From positions 158,696-222,695 of the forward strand of contig MKSF01000006.1 of NCBI GenBank assembly GCA_001897155.1: DNA of 64,000 nucleotides. Direction: 5' to 3'. Shown here piece after piece: positions 1-8,422 of the stretch. The stretch comes from Bacteroidetes bacterium 47-18. GTDB taxonomy: Bacteria > Bacteroidota > Bacteroidia > Chitinophagales > Chitinophagaceae. A program made the translations under genes and the position numbers. The notes under the pieces were generated by a model. The model was not told the DNA's origin and did no database searches. It was given only the letters and a program-made list of their open reading frames with translations. Each line of letters starts with the position of its first letter. The first letter of the stretch is position 1.

Positions 1-747
1 ATGCTGGGACTGTTCACCCGGCTTATGAGCCTTATGGTCACCGGTCTTGCCCTGGGCATACTGCTGGGCTCAGGATGGCTGGGCACCACCTGCCTGGATG
101 AATGGCAGATAGGCGTGCTCGGCATAGCTGCCGGGTGTACCATATTCTTTTCCGGGGGCGGCAAATACGCCCTGGACACTTACATTTCAGGGAAGTATAA
201 GGGCCCCGGCCTGAAAAAGTGGTTCAGCGCTGCCGGCTCCGGGCCGTTTCCCGTGACCGCTAACAGGCTCAACAGGATAGCGCTGGCAGCATCCGTTCTT
301 ATCCTGGCCCTCACCCTGTTCACCAACCAGTACTTTCATGGAGGTGTTTACGGCCGGCTGCATAACCTGTCGGTACGGCCGCATGTCACGATCAGCCAGG
401 CGGAGATTCGTCCGGACAGCCTCAGCTTTACGGTATTCAGGGACGAAGGTGCCGATGTCTATGGTTCTTTTTTAATAAGCATAGCAGTAGTGGACAGGCA
501 GGGAGCTATTGTTTTTGAACAGGACCAGCAGCAACTGGCCGGTCTCCCCACGGCTAACATCCATAACGATTATGTGACCCGCGTGCGTCCCGGTAAGCAC
601 AGCCTGGTGCTGCCGCTGGGAGCGCGGGCAAGGCTCACCTTCCGCGACCCGGCATTCCGCCAGCTAAAGGGCAGCTATACCCTGAGGCTGACAGACATCA
701 GCGGCATCACCTGGGAGCAGGACGTTTCCGTGCAGCAGGAATTGTGA
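1..747 (+). CDS. DoxD-DoxA fusion (TQO-like membrane protein), 5' partial
   Basis: The frame is open from the first base of the window, so the true start probably lies upstream and the ATG at position 1 may be internal. The first half resembles the end of a DoxD/DoxX membrane domain, with hydrophobic stretches near residues 8-30, 38-53 and 90-108 and the motif DEWQIG. The second half (about residues 125-248) resembles DoxA, with the pieces FRDEGADVYGSF, HSLVLPLGA and LTDISGITW. In archaea DoxD and DoxA are the subunits of thiosulfate:quinone oxidoreductase; in Bacteroidota such fusions are common but their substrate is unclear, so thiosulfate oxidation is not claimed. The gene ends just before a bidirectional terminator. 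The DoxA assignment is from family memory. Confidence 0.68.
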   Translation: MLGLFTRLMSLMVTGLALGILLGSGWLGTTCLDEWQIGVLGIAAGCTIFFSGGGKYALDTYISGKYKGPGLKKWFSAAGSGPFPVTANRLNRIALAASVLILALTLFTNQYFHGGVYGRLHNLSVRPHVTISQAEIRPDSLSFTVFRDEGADVYGSFLISIAVVDRQGAIVFEQDQQQLAGLPTANIHNDYVTRVRPGKHSLVLPLGARARLTFRDPAFRQLKGSYTLRLTDISGITWEQDVSVQQEL

Positions 748-780
748 TAATCCTAGCCTAAGTCGATCAAAAATGAAAAA

Positions 781-804
781 GGCTGCCACAAAAACGTGGC
801 AGCC
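781..804. terminator. Bidirectional intrinsic terminator
   Basis: A perfect 9-bp stem (GGCTGCCAC / GTGGCAGCC) has a T-rich tract on the right and an A-rich tract on the left. It can therefore stop transcription of both the DoxD-DoxA gene and the convergent sigma/anti-sigma/barrel operon. Confidence 0.85.
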
Positions 805-827
805 CTTTCATCTATAACATCAAGCAA

Positions 828-1676
828 CTAAAAGCGTATGCCTATGGATACAGGCTGTTGTTGTAATCCATATTTATACATATCGGTCAGCTGGTAGGTG
901 GCAAAGAGGGTAAAATAACCCGGCAGACCTATTTCACCGACCAATGAGGTCTGGAATCTCTGCAGATTCATGATATCCCTGTTCTTGGGAATATTTATTT
1001 CATTACTTTTTTGCTTGGTCCAGGTGCTGATATTCATACCACCGATCATCCCGAAGCCGAATCGCAGCGCCGTATTCCTGGAAAGCTTTGTCGTGTAATG
1101 CAGCATCAGCGGGATACTTCCATACATAACGGACAGCTTATTCTTGGTAAGCGTCACATCTTCCCTCAATACCACCTGCGGCGTTGTTTTATTCTCGAAA
1201 TGCACAGGCTTGGTATATTTGAAGTTAAACACCTGCAGCCCTAACGCAGCAGACATGGAGAAATAGTTATTGTCAGATGTGCCAAACTTATAATGCATCT
1301 TTACCGGCCAGAGATTGAAATTCCAGGATTTGCCCTGTGCCAGGGAGAACAGGCTCTCGTTACGGTATTCCTGGGGAACGTTCAGGAAGCGTATGGTTTC
1401 CGCACTGCCGTAATCGGTCTTATCGTGCATAAAGTTCACACCAAAGTCCATATTCAGGTAGGTAAACGACAACCGGCTCTTTTTATTGGCCTTTTCAGCC
1501 TTGATGCCACCGGAAAGTCCCATCGACACTGAGTACCCGCCGTCCTTGCCGGCTGCTGTATCCGTGGAAATAACCTCTACCGGATCGGGCGGCTCAGGGG
1601 CTTCCGGAACCGGGGCCTGCGCCCGGGAAGCAAGCGTGCACAGCACTCCTATACTTAATAACGGTACGTATTTCAT
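828..1676 (-). CDS. Outer-membrane beta-barrel protein (PorT-like)
   Basis: A 282-residue protein with an N-terminal signal peptide ending near ASRAQA, then a proline/glutamate-rich linker (about residues 20-37) and alternating beta-strand sequence to a C-terminal Phe (GIRF), as expected for a barrel inserted by the BAM machinery. It is the last gene of a tight leftward operon with an anti-sigma factor (11 bp away) and an ECF sigma factor, and is followed by the terminator at 781-804. Such trios usually link envelope state to transcription, so the barrel may be a sensor, target or cargo of the sigma pathway. No specific ligand can be read from the sequence. Confidence 0.7.
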   Translation of the reverse strand: MKYVPLLSIGVLCTLASRAQAPVPEAPEPPDPVEVISTDTAAGKDGGYSVSMGLSGGIKAEKANKKSRLSFTYLNMDFGVNFMHDKTDYGSAETIRFLNVPQEYRNESLFSLAQGKSWNFNLWPVKMHYKFGTSDNNYFSMSAALGLQVFNFKYTKPVHFENKTTPQVVLREDVTLTKNKLSVMYGSIPLMLHYTTKLSRNTALRFGFGMIGGMNISTWTKQKSNEINIPKNRDIMNLQRFQTSLVGEIGLPGYFTLFATYQLTDMYKYGLQQQPVSIGIRF

Positions 1677-1687
1677 ATTATTGAGTT

Positions 1688-2527
1688 TTACTTTTTGATG
1701 ATGAATGATTTGTTACCAATATTTATTTGAATAGTACTATTTTTAACTACCTGGTAGGCATCCTTTACGAAGGTCACCTTTTCCTGCATCTCCCGGCTCA
1801 TATCATCCAGCAGGGCTTTCTGCTCCAGGCTGGCAGCAATGGGAGGCAGCATACTTTCCCGCTTTTCGGAGGACTGCCCGTGTGTGCCCGCAGGCAACAT
1901 ATGCATTTCCGCTGCTGCCAGTTGTGCCGGTGCGTTTTTGCCCTGTCCTATCAGCGGCCGGATGCGTGATACTTCTTCCTCGGCTACCATCACGACAGGC
2001 TCAGGGTCCTTACCGGAAACATCTATCACATTCCGCTGCCGGGCCAGCACCACCACATTTGCCGGCTTCCCGCGAACCACCTCCGCGTTACGGTTATTGG
2101 TATCCTTCGCTGCAACCGCAACCTTCATCCCGGAAGGCAGACCTGAATACGGCGTGTCCGTTTGATCCCGGTGCGCTATTGGCATCCTGCTGTCATCCGG
2201 GCTTTCGTGAGCCGGCCGCAGACCATACCAGCCGGCGCCGATGAGCAGTATAACGGCAGCAGCCCACCCCGTATAGCGGAACATGATACGCCTGCCGGCC
2301 GCCGGCGGAGCACCGGCATTATCATCTTCTGCTTTCAATAAGGTATGAATGTCCGGATAAGCTGTATCCTCTGACGGTACCTTAACCTCCCTGAAGGCCG
2401 TATAGATATCCATATATTCGGGATGCTGCTCCATAAAGCGCCATACAGCTTTTGTTTCTTCCGCGGATAATTCATCATCCACAAGCATCATTATCCACAT
2501 TTCGATATTTTCACTGTTCACTTCCAT
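1688..2527 (-). CDS. Single-pass anti-sigma factor-like protein
   Basis: A 279-residue protein with a cytoplasmic N-terminal region of about 85 residues containing acidic helices (DDELSAEETKAVWRFMEQHP, typical of the start of Bacteroidota anti-sigma proteins), one membrane segment near residues 86-104, and a periplasmic tail of about 175 residues with low-complexity Ala/Pro/Lys stretches. It lies 2 bp downstream of an ECF sigma gene, so the two are very likely translationally coupled and the protein should sequester that sigma factor. The periplasmic part has no FecR domain that I recognise, so this is not an ordinary TonB-linked FecR. Function is inferred from layout and topology. Confidence 0.65.
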   Translation of the reverse strand: MEVNSENIEMWIMMLVDDELSAEETKAVWRFMEQHPEYMDIYTAFREVKVPSEDTAYPDIHTLLKAEDDNAGAPPAAGRRIMFRYTGWAAAVILLIGAGWYGLRPAHESPDDSRMPIAHRDQTDTPYSGLPSGMKVAVAAKDTNNRNAEVVRGKPANVVVLARQRNVIDVSGKDPEPVVMVAEEEVSRIRPLIGQGKNAPAQLAAAEMHMLPAGTHGQSSEKRESMLPPIAASLEQKALLDDMSREMQEKVTFVKDAYQVVKNSTIQINIGNKSFIIKK

Positions 2528-2529
2528 AA

Positions 2530-3012
2530 CTAATAATGATATTTATAAATTTCCAGACTCTTTTGCAGCTCTTTCCTTGCCCTGAACAGGTACACTTTTA
2601 CCTGGCTGAGCGACAGTCCTGTCAACCGGGCTATTTCATCATAGCTGTAGCCTTCCATATCTTTCAGCAGTACCAGGTTCCTGGATTCGGTGCTCAGGTT
2701 CATCAATGCCTTTTCTATGGATTTTTTCAGTCCTGCCTGGAATATGACCTCTGATCCTTTTTCCGGCAATACGTCCATCAGCTTCTGCCTGCCCGCTGTC
2801 CTGAACCTATCAACGCTTTTCCTGTACACCAGCGTAAACAGGTAGCTTTTGGCTTTAGTGATATCCACAGATTCCCTGTTCTCCCATAAGACCGTAAAGG
2901 CGTGCTGTACGATATCCCTGGCGTCTTCCTCATTGCCGGAACTTTTCAGCGCAAAGCGATACATGCCATCAGCATATTCTTTTACACAGTCATTAAATTC
3001 GGCAGTTGTCAT
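2530..3012 (-). CDS. ECF RNA polymerase sigma factor
   Basis: A 160-residue sigma-70 family protein. Region 2 covers about residues 8-75 (EEDARDIVQHAFTVLWENRE and the -10 recognition helix around AKSYLFTLVYRKSVDRFR). Region 4 covers about residues 105-155 (LLKDMEGYSYDEIARLTGLS followed by SQVKVYLFRARKEL, a helix-turn-helix for the -35 element). Regions 1 and 3 are absent, as in ECF sigmas. It heads the operon with the anti-sigma factor and the barrel protein and probably autoregulates it. The target promoter motif cannot be deduced here. Confidence 0.9.
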   Translation of the reverse strand: MTTAEFNDCVKEYADGMYRFALKSSGNEEDARDIVQHAFTVLWENRESVDITKAKSYLFTLVYRKSVDRFRTAGRQKLMDVLPEKGSEVIFQAGLKKSIEKALMNLSTESRNLVLLKDMEGYSYDEIARLTGLSLSQVKVYLFRARKELQKSLEIYKYHY

Positions 3013-3072
3013 GTAAATTCTGATCTATATTCTGAATATTGTTCACTATATATAAATCGGCGGCGCAGATAA

Positions 3073-3357
3073 AAAGTTACAAAAAACAATAAAAAAATTT
3101 CAGGTGGTTACGAACAGTCCGGGGCATACCTTCAGTTACACCATATCTGTTGCTGCCATTATATTAAGAGTTTCGGTATAAACAAAGGTATATGGGTTGA
3201 TTGCGTACAAACTTACGCCGCTCAGTTGAAAAAGACCGGCCATATTTTCAGTGAATTGGCTGGTGCTGCCGTCAGCCCGGTGAGGGAATGGTCCAACGAC
3301 AATGTGATAGAGCATTTTAATGATGGTTATCCCCTACGGGGTGACCGGGCATACTAA
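3073..3357 (+). pseudogene. Open frame without a start codon, likely 3' gene remnant
   Basis: A frame of 94 sense codons runs from just after TAA at 3070-3072 to TAA at 3355-3357. It contains no ATG near its beginning but has protein-like composition (GIWVDCVQTYAAQLKK, then GHIFSELAGAAVSPVREW). Nothing suitable for initiation is visible at the 5' edge. The best reading is the C-terminal remnant of a gene whose 5' part was lost. I do not recognise the family. It could also be chance, since a frame of this size arises occasionally in moderately GC-rich DNA. Confidence 0.3.
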
Positions 3358-3449
3358 GCAACGAAGTTAAAACATTGTCGGCAGTAGCTATTTTTATTCG
3401 TTAGTTCTTATGTCGCTTTATACAAATTATCTTATCTGTAATAATTTTT

Positions 3450-3596
3450 ACTGACTATCTATATATAAGCAACAAAGTCATCATATGGCAAGTTCAGGAT
3501 GCTATTAATCAGTATAAGAGATTCCTCACATCCGTTCGGAATGACCAGTACCCTACAGCAAATCGGTCTCTGAAACGCCGAAAGGGCACATTGCAG
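3450..3596 (-). repeat. Dispersed intergenic repeat, family A, copy 1
   Basis: On the minus strand this stretch matches the elements at 8024-8200 and 24475-24670. Shared blocks are a TCAGAGACCG segment, a core reading TGGTCATTCCGAACGGATGT followed by GAGGAATCTCTTAT, and an AT-rich end TATATATAGATAGTCAG. It sits directly downstream of the orphan membrane gene and points the same way. It has no ORF of its own. Confidence 0.65.
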
Positions 3597-3608
3597 CTAA
3601 GTGTACAA

Positions 3609-4109
3609 TCAAGAAGTATAGAACTGTCGGATATCGGGAAATATGACACTTGTTCTATCCGGGTTTTTATTCGGGTCTTCATGTTTTGTTATCATTGAAT
3701 ATGCAATGAAACCATAAGTCAAAAGATTGCCGATTAACAAAGGAATAAAAAGCCTTTTTATTGTCTCTTTAAAAATTAGTTTAATAGTCAGGGTTTCAAT
3801 AAACACACTACCCAAACACATAAATACGTATGTCACAATCCAATTGATTATGCCAAACGTTGCGGAAGGCACAAAGTTGTCTGCGATTAAATGCCAAAAA
3901 AGCATAGCCCACCTCATAACGAATGTTCCGATAACTCCTGAAACCAAATTGCCAATTACAGCTGCTAAAAAAGACTTTTGCAATGAATATTTGAGCATGG
4001 CCATAAGTGTAAATGTTTCAACTACAATTGTAACAAATACTAAAAACCAAAACCGCCAAACTTCGTCATAAACGTAGATTGCCGGCCAAACCAGATTCAG
4101 TAAAGTCAT
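3609..4109 (-). CDS. Hypothetical multi-pass membrane protein, AT-rich
   Basis: The ATG at 4109 gives 166 residues beginning MTLLNLVWPAIYVYDE; a longer frame to 4169 adds a Lys/Asn-rich leader that looks non-coding, so the shorter start is preferred. Four or five hydrophobic segments are visible, the first around residues 17-40, with Lys/Arg-rich ends and a polar C-terminal tail. I do not recognise a family. Base composition is clearly more AT-rich than all surrounding genes, and it is flanked by a gene remnant and a dispersed repeat, which suggests horizontal acquisition. It has no evident operon partner. Confidence 0.6.
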   Translation of the reverse strand: MTLLNLVWPAIYVYDEVWRFWFLVFVTIVVETFTLMAMLKYSLQKSFLAAVIGNLVSGVIGTFVMRWAMLFWHLIADNFVPSATFGIINWIVTYVFMCLGSVFIETLTIKLIFKETIKRLFIPLLIGNLLTYGFIAYSMITKHEDPNKNPDRTSVIFPDIRQFYTS

Positions 4110-4229
4110 CTTGTTATTTTGTTTGTTTTTGGCGCTGAGTGTGCATCCTGCTTTGACGCCAAACCTCACTTAAAGACAGCTTAATTCCTTATATTCAATT
4201 CAATCCAATCTGCCACACGCCAGCACAGC

Positions 4230-4994
4230 TTACTTTTTCCTGCACAAATATATGGTCTCTTCCGGGCTTACCCTGAAACGGTCTGCCTGCTCCGGTGTGA
4301 GCTGCTTTGCAAAATCGTCTTCCGTCACGTCAAAGCCGACCGCACGCAGCTTATCGGCATAGTCCAGACCGAAAAGCCGTACGTGGTCTTTCTGCCAGTA
4401 GTGGATCTCCCGCTCCCTCGGGCTGACGATGGATTTATCCTCGTAGGTTTCCTGCCGCGTCACGTCTATAGGCACCTGGAAAATCCCCCAGCCGCCGGGT
4501 TTCATGATCCGGTACAATTCTTTCATACATTGATGAGCATCCTCTACGTGCTCCAGCACATGATTGCAGAATATCACATCAAAAGTATTATCCGCAAAAG
4601 GGGCTTTGTGAAGGTCAAAATGAATATCGGCTATGGGAGAGTTGTAATCCCCCGTAGTATAGTCCAGGTTATCCATTTTCCTGAAGAGCTTATAGAAGCA
4701 TTGCTCCGGTGCGATATGCAGCACTTTGAGCGGGGCGGTAAAAAAATTGGTGCGCTCCTTTAAATACATCCACATCAGCCGGTGCCGTTCCAGCGACATC
4801 GTGCCGGGACTCAGCACATTATTGCGTTTGGCAATACCGGAATAGCCGTAAGGCAGGAATTTGCGGTAGGTCTTACCGTTGATAGGATCTTCATACCGGT
4901 TGCCCGCATACAGTACGGGAGATAATTTCTGAAAGATCAGGCTCAGTTGTATCAGTATCGGCCGGGGAATGGTCCTGAGGAGAAAATGAAACAT
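4230..4994 (-). CDS. Class I SAM-dependent methyltransferase
   Basis: A 254-residue protein of the Methyltransf_11 type. Motif I is represented by VLHIAPE (about residues 91-97), an acidic motif follows at about 123-127 (DIHFD), motif II is FDVIFCNHVLEHV (about 138-150) and motif III is MKPGGWGIFQVP. The N-terminal 80 residues contain a conserved-looking GKTYRKFLPYGY block. The substrate cannot be read; relatives are often annotated simply as methyltransferase-domain proteins, some near glycan or lipid genes. The upstream DNA carries two further degraded copies of this gene's promoter and first codons. Confidence 0.85.
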   Translation of the reverse strand: MFHFLLRTIPRPILIQLSLIFQKLSPVLYAGNRYEDPINGKTYRKFLPYGYSGIAKRNNVLSPGTMSLERHRLMWMYLKERTNFFTAPLKVLHIAPEQCFYKLFRKMDNLDYTTGDYNSPIADIHFDLHKAPFADNTFDVIFCNHVLEHVEDAHQCMKELYRIMKPGGWGIFQVPIDVTRQETYEDKSIVSPREREIHYWQKDHVRLFGLDYADKLRAVGFDVTEDDFAKQLTPEQADRFRVSPEETIYLCRKK

Positions 4995-5430
4995 TTTATT
5001 CTTTAAATATACCCGACAAAAATAAGTATTTGGCCAGTAAATGCCTGAAATAATTTGAATAGTACATTAGATTCTCAAAAATACCACTTACAAACACCAG
5101 AGTAAAACGATTACATGCAGCCGGGTAACGGGTCCTGAGGGGATAAAACATTGAATGCCTCAAATATACTCACAAAACAAATATCCGGGCAGTAAACGCC
5201 TGAAATCTTTTGAACAGCACACTAAATTCTCAAAAATACCGCCTGTAGAGCCCCAAGTAAACCTATATATTCGGCCGGGGAACAGACTCTGAAGAGAAAA
5301 CAATACTCAATGCTTTCAAGATGCCATATAAAAATAAGTATCCGGGCAGTAAATGCCTGAAATAATCGGAACAGTACATTAAGTTTTCAAAAATACTGCT
5401 CACTGGTGTCGGAGTAAACGAATTATATAA
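4961..5430 (-). repeat. Three tandem copies of the methyltransferase promoter and 5' end
   Basis: Copies run about 4961-5119, 5120-5273 and 5274-5430, with periods of about 159 and 154 bp. Each carries, in the same order, a GC-rich block (GCCGGGG then CCTGAGG), a block ATATCCGGGCAGTAAACGCC or close variant, GAACAGTACATTAA or close variant, CTCAAAAATACC and AGTAAAACG. The first copy includes the real start codon at 4994. In copy 2 the homologous codons read MFYPLRTRYP on the minus strand against MFHFLLRTIPRP in the gene, and in copy 3 the block still reads VPRPNI but lacks ATG and hits a stop. Confidence 0.85.
5017..5024 (-). promoter_or_regulatory. Candidate -7 box of the methyltransferase gene
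   Basis: On the minus strand the bases read TATTTTTG, a full match to the Bacteroidota TAnnTTTG element, about 22 bp upstream of the start codon. The equivalent position in copy 3 reads TATTTTTA and copy 2 is more changed, so only the gene-proximal copy keeps a perfect box. No clear -33 TTTG is visible. Confidence 0.5.
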
Positions 5431-5458
5431 TAATTTCGGAATTTTATTGCATATCCTT

Positions 5459-6355
5459 ATGACACCCGATAATCCACAACTATATAACAGAAAGACCCGT
5501 AATATTGAATCCGAAGACGCCTATAAGTCCGGGGGACTTAAAATACTGTACCGTACACCCTTCGGCAAGCTGCTCACCAGGACAGTACTGGTAAGACGGG
5601 GCATCTCCAAGCTGTACGGCAGGTATATGAAAAGCGCCAAAAGCACAGGCAAGATCACGGAATTCATCAACCACTATAATATAGACGTTTCCGAGATAAA
5701 AAGACCCATAGAGAGCTTTACCAGCTTCAATGATTTTTTTATCAGGGAGCTGAAAGCGCATGCACGTCCGATAGACACTACCCCCTCGCACCTCATTTCC
5801 CCGGCAGATTCCCGGCTCTTCGTATTCGACCTGGCCGGTCATCCGAAGCTCCCGGTCAAAGGGTACTGGTATCATATAGAGGAGCTGGTAAAGGACCCGG
5901 AGATCGCGGATATGTTCCGGGACGGCTGGTGCTTCATATACCGGCTGGCCCCGAATGATTACCACCGGTATGCTTACCTGGACAACGGCCACCAGGATAA
6001 GGTGATCCGCATCAACGGCATCCTTCACAGCGTTAACCCGATAGCCCTGCGGGAAACGCCGGGCGTCATGGCCAGGAACTACCGGGAGCTGACCCTGCTG
6101 CATACGGAGCATTTCGGTCCCGTGGCGCATATAGAGGTCGGCGCATTGTTCGTTGGCAAGATCGTCAACAGGACCTATGGCCCCGCCACCTTCAAGCGCG
6201 GCGAAGAAAAGGGCTGGTTCGAGTTCGGCGGCTCCACCGTTATACAGCTATTCCGCAAGGACGCCATACGGCCCGACCAGGATATCCTGGACCATACGGC
6301 CCGGGGCATTGAGACCCTTGTACGCCTGGGGGAAAAAACAGGCACCGCGCAATAA
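5459..6355 (+). CDS. psd: Phosphatidylserine decarboxylase proenzyme
   Basis: Decarboxylates phosphatidylserine to phosphatidylethanolamine at the membrane. The motif WFEFGGSTVIQLF near the C-terminus is the LGST-type self-cleavage site where the Ser becomes the pyruvoyl group; other family blocks are SFNDFFIRELK, ISPADSR and RLAPNDYHRYAY. About 298 residues from ATG 5459. A TTG at 5447 in frame would add four residues, but the ATG is more plausible. The length and N-terminal part resemble the longer plant/fungal-like psd group rather than the short Bacteroides form. It stands alone, reading away from the triplicated region. Confidence 0.9.
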   Translation: MTPDNPQLYNRKTRNIESEDAYKSGGLKILYRTPFGKLLTRTVLVRRGISKLYGRYMKSAKSTGKITEFINHYNIDVSEIKRPIESFTSFNDFFIRELKAHARPIDTTPSHLISPADSRLFVFDLAGHPKLPVKGYWYHIEELVKDPEIADMFRDGWCFIYRLAPNDYHRYAYLDNGHQDKVIRINGILHSVNPIALRETPGVMARNYRELTLLHTEHFGPVAHIEVGALFVGKIVNRTYGPATFKRGEEKGWFEFGGSTVIQLFRKDAIRPDQDILDHTARGIETLVRLGEKTGTAQ

Positions 6356-6498
6356 ACGTTTCAGAAAAAGCACAGCAATAGCTGCCAGGCCTGTTCCGGT
6401 AATACGGGAGCAGGCCTTCCTGTTTCCGGCAGCGTTGCCGGAATCCGTTCTCCAGGTATTTTATTATCTCTTTCCCTGTAACATCATAATATAATTTG

Positions 6499-6506
6499 TA
6501 TTTTTG
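6499..6506 (+). promoter_or_regulatory. -7 box of fumC
   Basis: TATTTTTG matches TAnnTTTG and lies 75 bp upstream of the fumC start. No TTTG is present at the ideal -33 distance, so this is a half-site call. Confidence 0.5.
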
Positions 6507-6581
6507 CGTGCCATTGAATTGATGGCCTCGTGTGTATTCATAACCATATTGTTCATTCATTAATAAAACAATCCAAACATT

Positions 6582-8000
6582 ATGTCTTATCGTATTGAAA
6601 AAGATACAATGGGTGAAGTAAAAGTACCTGCAACTGCGTACTACGGCGCTCAGACACAACGTTCTATCGACAACTTCAAGATCTGCCAGGACACCAACCG
6701 GATGCCCAAAGAGATCATACAGGCATTTGCCTATCTTAAAAAAGCGGCGGCACTGGCCAATACGGAATTAGGCGTTTTGCCGGAAGACAAGTCTAAGCTG
6801 ATCGCACAGGTGTGTGATGAGATCCTGGAAGGCAAATTAGATAATGAATTTCCGCTGGTGGTCTGGCAGACAGGCTCCGGCACACAATCCAATATGAACT
6901 GCAACGAGGTGATCGCCTACCGGGGACACGTGATCAATGGCGGACAGCTCACAGACGAAAAGAAAGTACTGAACCCGAATGATGATGTGAACAAATCCCA
7001 GTCTTCCAATGATACCTTCCCGACAGCTATGCACATTGCCGCGTACAAGATGCTGGTGGAAGTGACCATCCCCGGGCTGGAAAAGCTGAGGAACACTTTA
7101 GAGGAAAAGTCCAAAGCCTATATGAACGTGGTGAAGATAGGCCGTACCCACCTGATGGACGCTACCCCGCTGACCCTCGGCCAGGAAATTTCAGGCTATG
7201 TGGCCCAGTTGAATTACGGTATCAAAGCCATTAAAAATACCCTGCCGCACCTGTCGGAGCTGGCACTGGGCGGTACAGCCGTAGGAACAGGACTGAATAC
7301 ACCTAAAGGATATGACGTGCTGGTAGCCCAAAAAATTGCAGAGCTTACAGGACTTCCTTTTGTAACCGCTCCCAACAAATTCGAATCGCTGGCGGCCCAC
7401 GATGCCATAGTGGAATCTCATGGCGCCCTGAAAACCGTGGCCTGCAGCCTGATGAAGATCGCCAATGATATCCGCCTGCTGAGCTCCGGTCCGCGTGCCG
7501 GCATCGGTGAGATCCACATCCCGGATAACGAACCGGGCTCTTCCATTATGCCGGGTAAAGTGAACCCCACACAATGCGAGGCGCTGACCATGATCGCCGC
7601 ACAGGTATTGGGTAATGATGTCGCCATCAACGTAGGCGGCGCTACCGGGCACTTTGAGCTGAATGTCTTCAAGCCTGTCATGATATACAACTTCCTGCAC
7701 TCCGCCCGTCTTATCGGTGAAGGCAGCGTAAGCTTCAATGACAAGTGCGCAACAGGTATAGAGCCTATCCAGAAAAATATCGACGCACACGTCAACAACT
7801 CTTTAATGCTGGTGACCGCTTTAAATACCAAGATCGGCTATTATAACGCTGCCGGTATCGCGCAGGATGCGCACAAGCGCGGCATCACGCTCAAGCAGGC
7901 CGCATTGGAATACAAGCTTAAAGGACTGGATTTTGAGCATATGACGGAAGAGCAGTTCGACAGTTGGGTAGTACCGGGCAACATGGTAGGATTGAACTAA
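6582..8000 (+). CDS. fumC: Class II fumarate hydratase
   Basis: Hydrates fumarate to L-malate in the TCA cycle, as a cytosolic iron-independent tetramer. At 472 residues it has the usual length. The family signature [11 protein letters not shown] is present in the SS loop that carries the catalytic Ser, and other conserved blocks are [43 protein letters not shown] and TGLNTP. The start [13 protein letters not shown] is typical. It is monocistronic, with repeat elements of two families downstream. Argininosuccinate and aspartate lyases share the fold, but the [10 protein letters not shown] block favours FumC. Confidence 0.97.
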   Translation: MSYRIEKDTMGEVKVPATAYYGAQTQRSIDNFKICQDTNRMPKEIIQAFAYLKKAAALANTELGVLPEDKSKLIAQVCDEILEGKLDNEFPLVVWQTGSGTQSNMNCNEVIAYRGHVINGGQLTDEKKVLNPNDDVNKSQSSNDTFPTAMHIAAYKMLVEVTIPGLEKLRNTLEEKSKAYMNVVKIGRTHLMDATPLTLGQEISGYVAQLNYGIKAIKNTLPHLSELALGGTAVGTGLNTPKGYDVLVAQKIAELTGLPFVTAPNKFESLAAHDAIVESHGALKTVACSLMKIANDIRLLSSGPRAGIGEIHIPDNEPGSSIMPGKVNPTQCEALTMIAAQVLGNDVAINVGGATGHFELNVFKPVMIYNFLHSARLIGEGSVSFNDKCATGIEPIQKNIDAHVNNSLMLVTALNTKIGYYNAAGIAQDAHKRGITLKQAALEYKLKGLDFEHMTEEQFDSWVVPGNMVGLN

Positions 8001-8023
8001 AACGTTCCTTAATAAATTAAGAG

Positions 8024-8200
8024 ACCATCTGCTTATAGGAAACACCTTTTATACAGATACCGTTTCGCTGAGCACTGTCCTCTCTGGGGGTCAGAGGCCG
8101 TTGTTGTTATAAAGTTACTGAGGGGATGGGGTCATTCCGAACGGATGTGAGGAATCTCTTATATAACCGATTTGTGGCTTATATATAGTCAGTATAAATT
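8024..8200 (+). repeat. Dispersed intergenic repeat, family A, copy 2
   Basis: Starts near CTGCTTATAGGAAACACC and continues through GAGCACTGTCCTCTCTG, TCAGAGGCCG, TATAAAGTTACTGAGGGG, GGTCATTCCGAACGGATG and TATATATAGTCAGT. It aligns along its whole length with the copy at 24475-24670 in the same orientation. It follows fumC directly and carries no ORF. Confidence 0.75.
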
Positions 8201-8211
8201 AAGAGACTGCT

Positions 8212-8325
8212 TAAAAAGCCTCTTATCATGTCACATGGAGCCTGTCGAAATGTGATATATATATAATAAACAACCCTGTCAATATTTCGACTAGCTCAAT
8301 ATGACAGGGTTGTTTTCTTATCAGC
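8212..8325 (+). repeat. Dispersed repeat, family B, single copy with strong hairpin
   Basis: One unit of the element that forms the tandem array at 27.2-28.0 kb. It has GAGCCTGTCGAAAT, then a TATATATATA stretch, then the hairpin arms AACAACCCTGTCA and TGACAGGGTTGTT enclosing ATTTCGACTAGCTC. The hairpin followed by a T-rich stretch probably terminates fumC transcription. Confidence 0.75.
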
Positions 8326-8422
8326 AAGCCCTTATTATTTATAAATTGCAGTCAGTTCCCGCCGATGCAGGCATTACCTTACTGCGGGAGCAGATAACAT
8401 CGTCAACAGCTATATTATTCAT

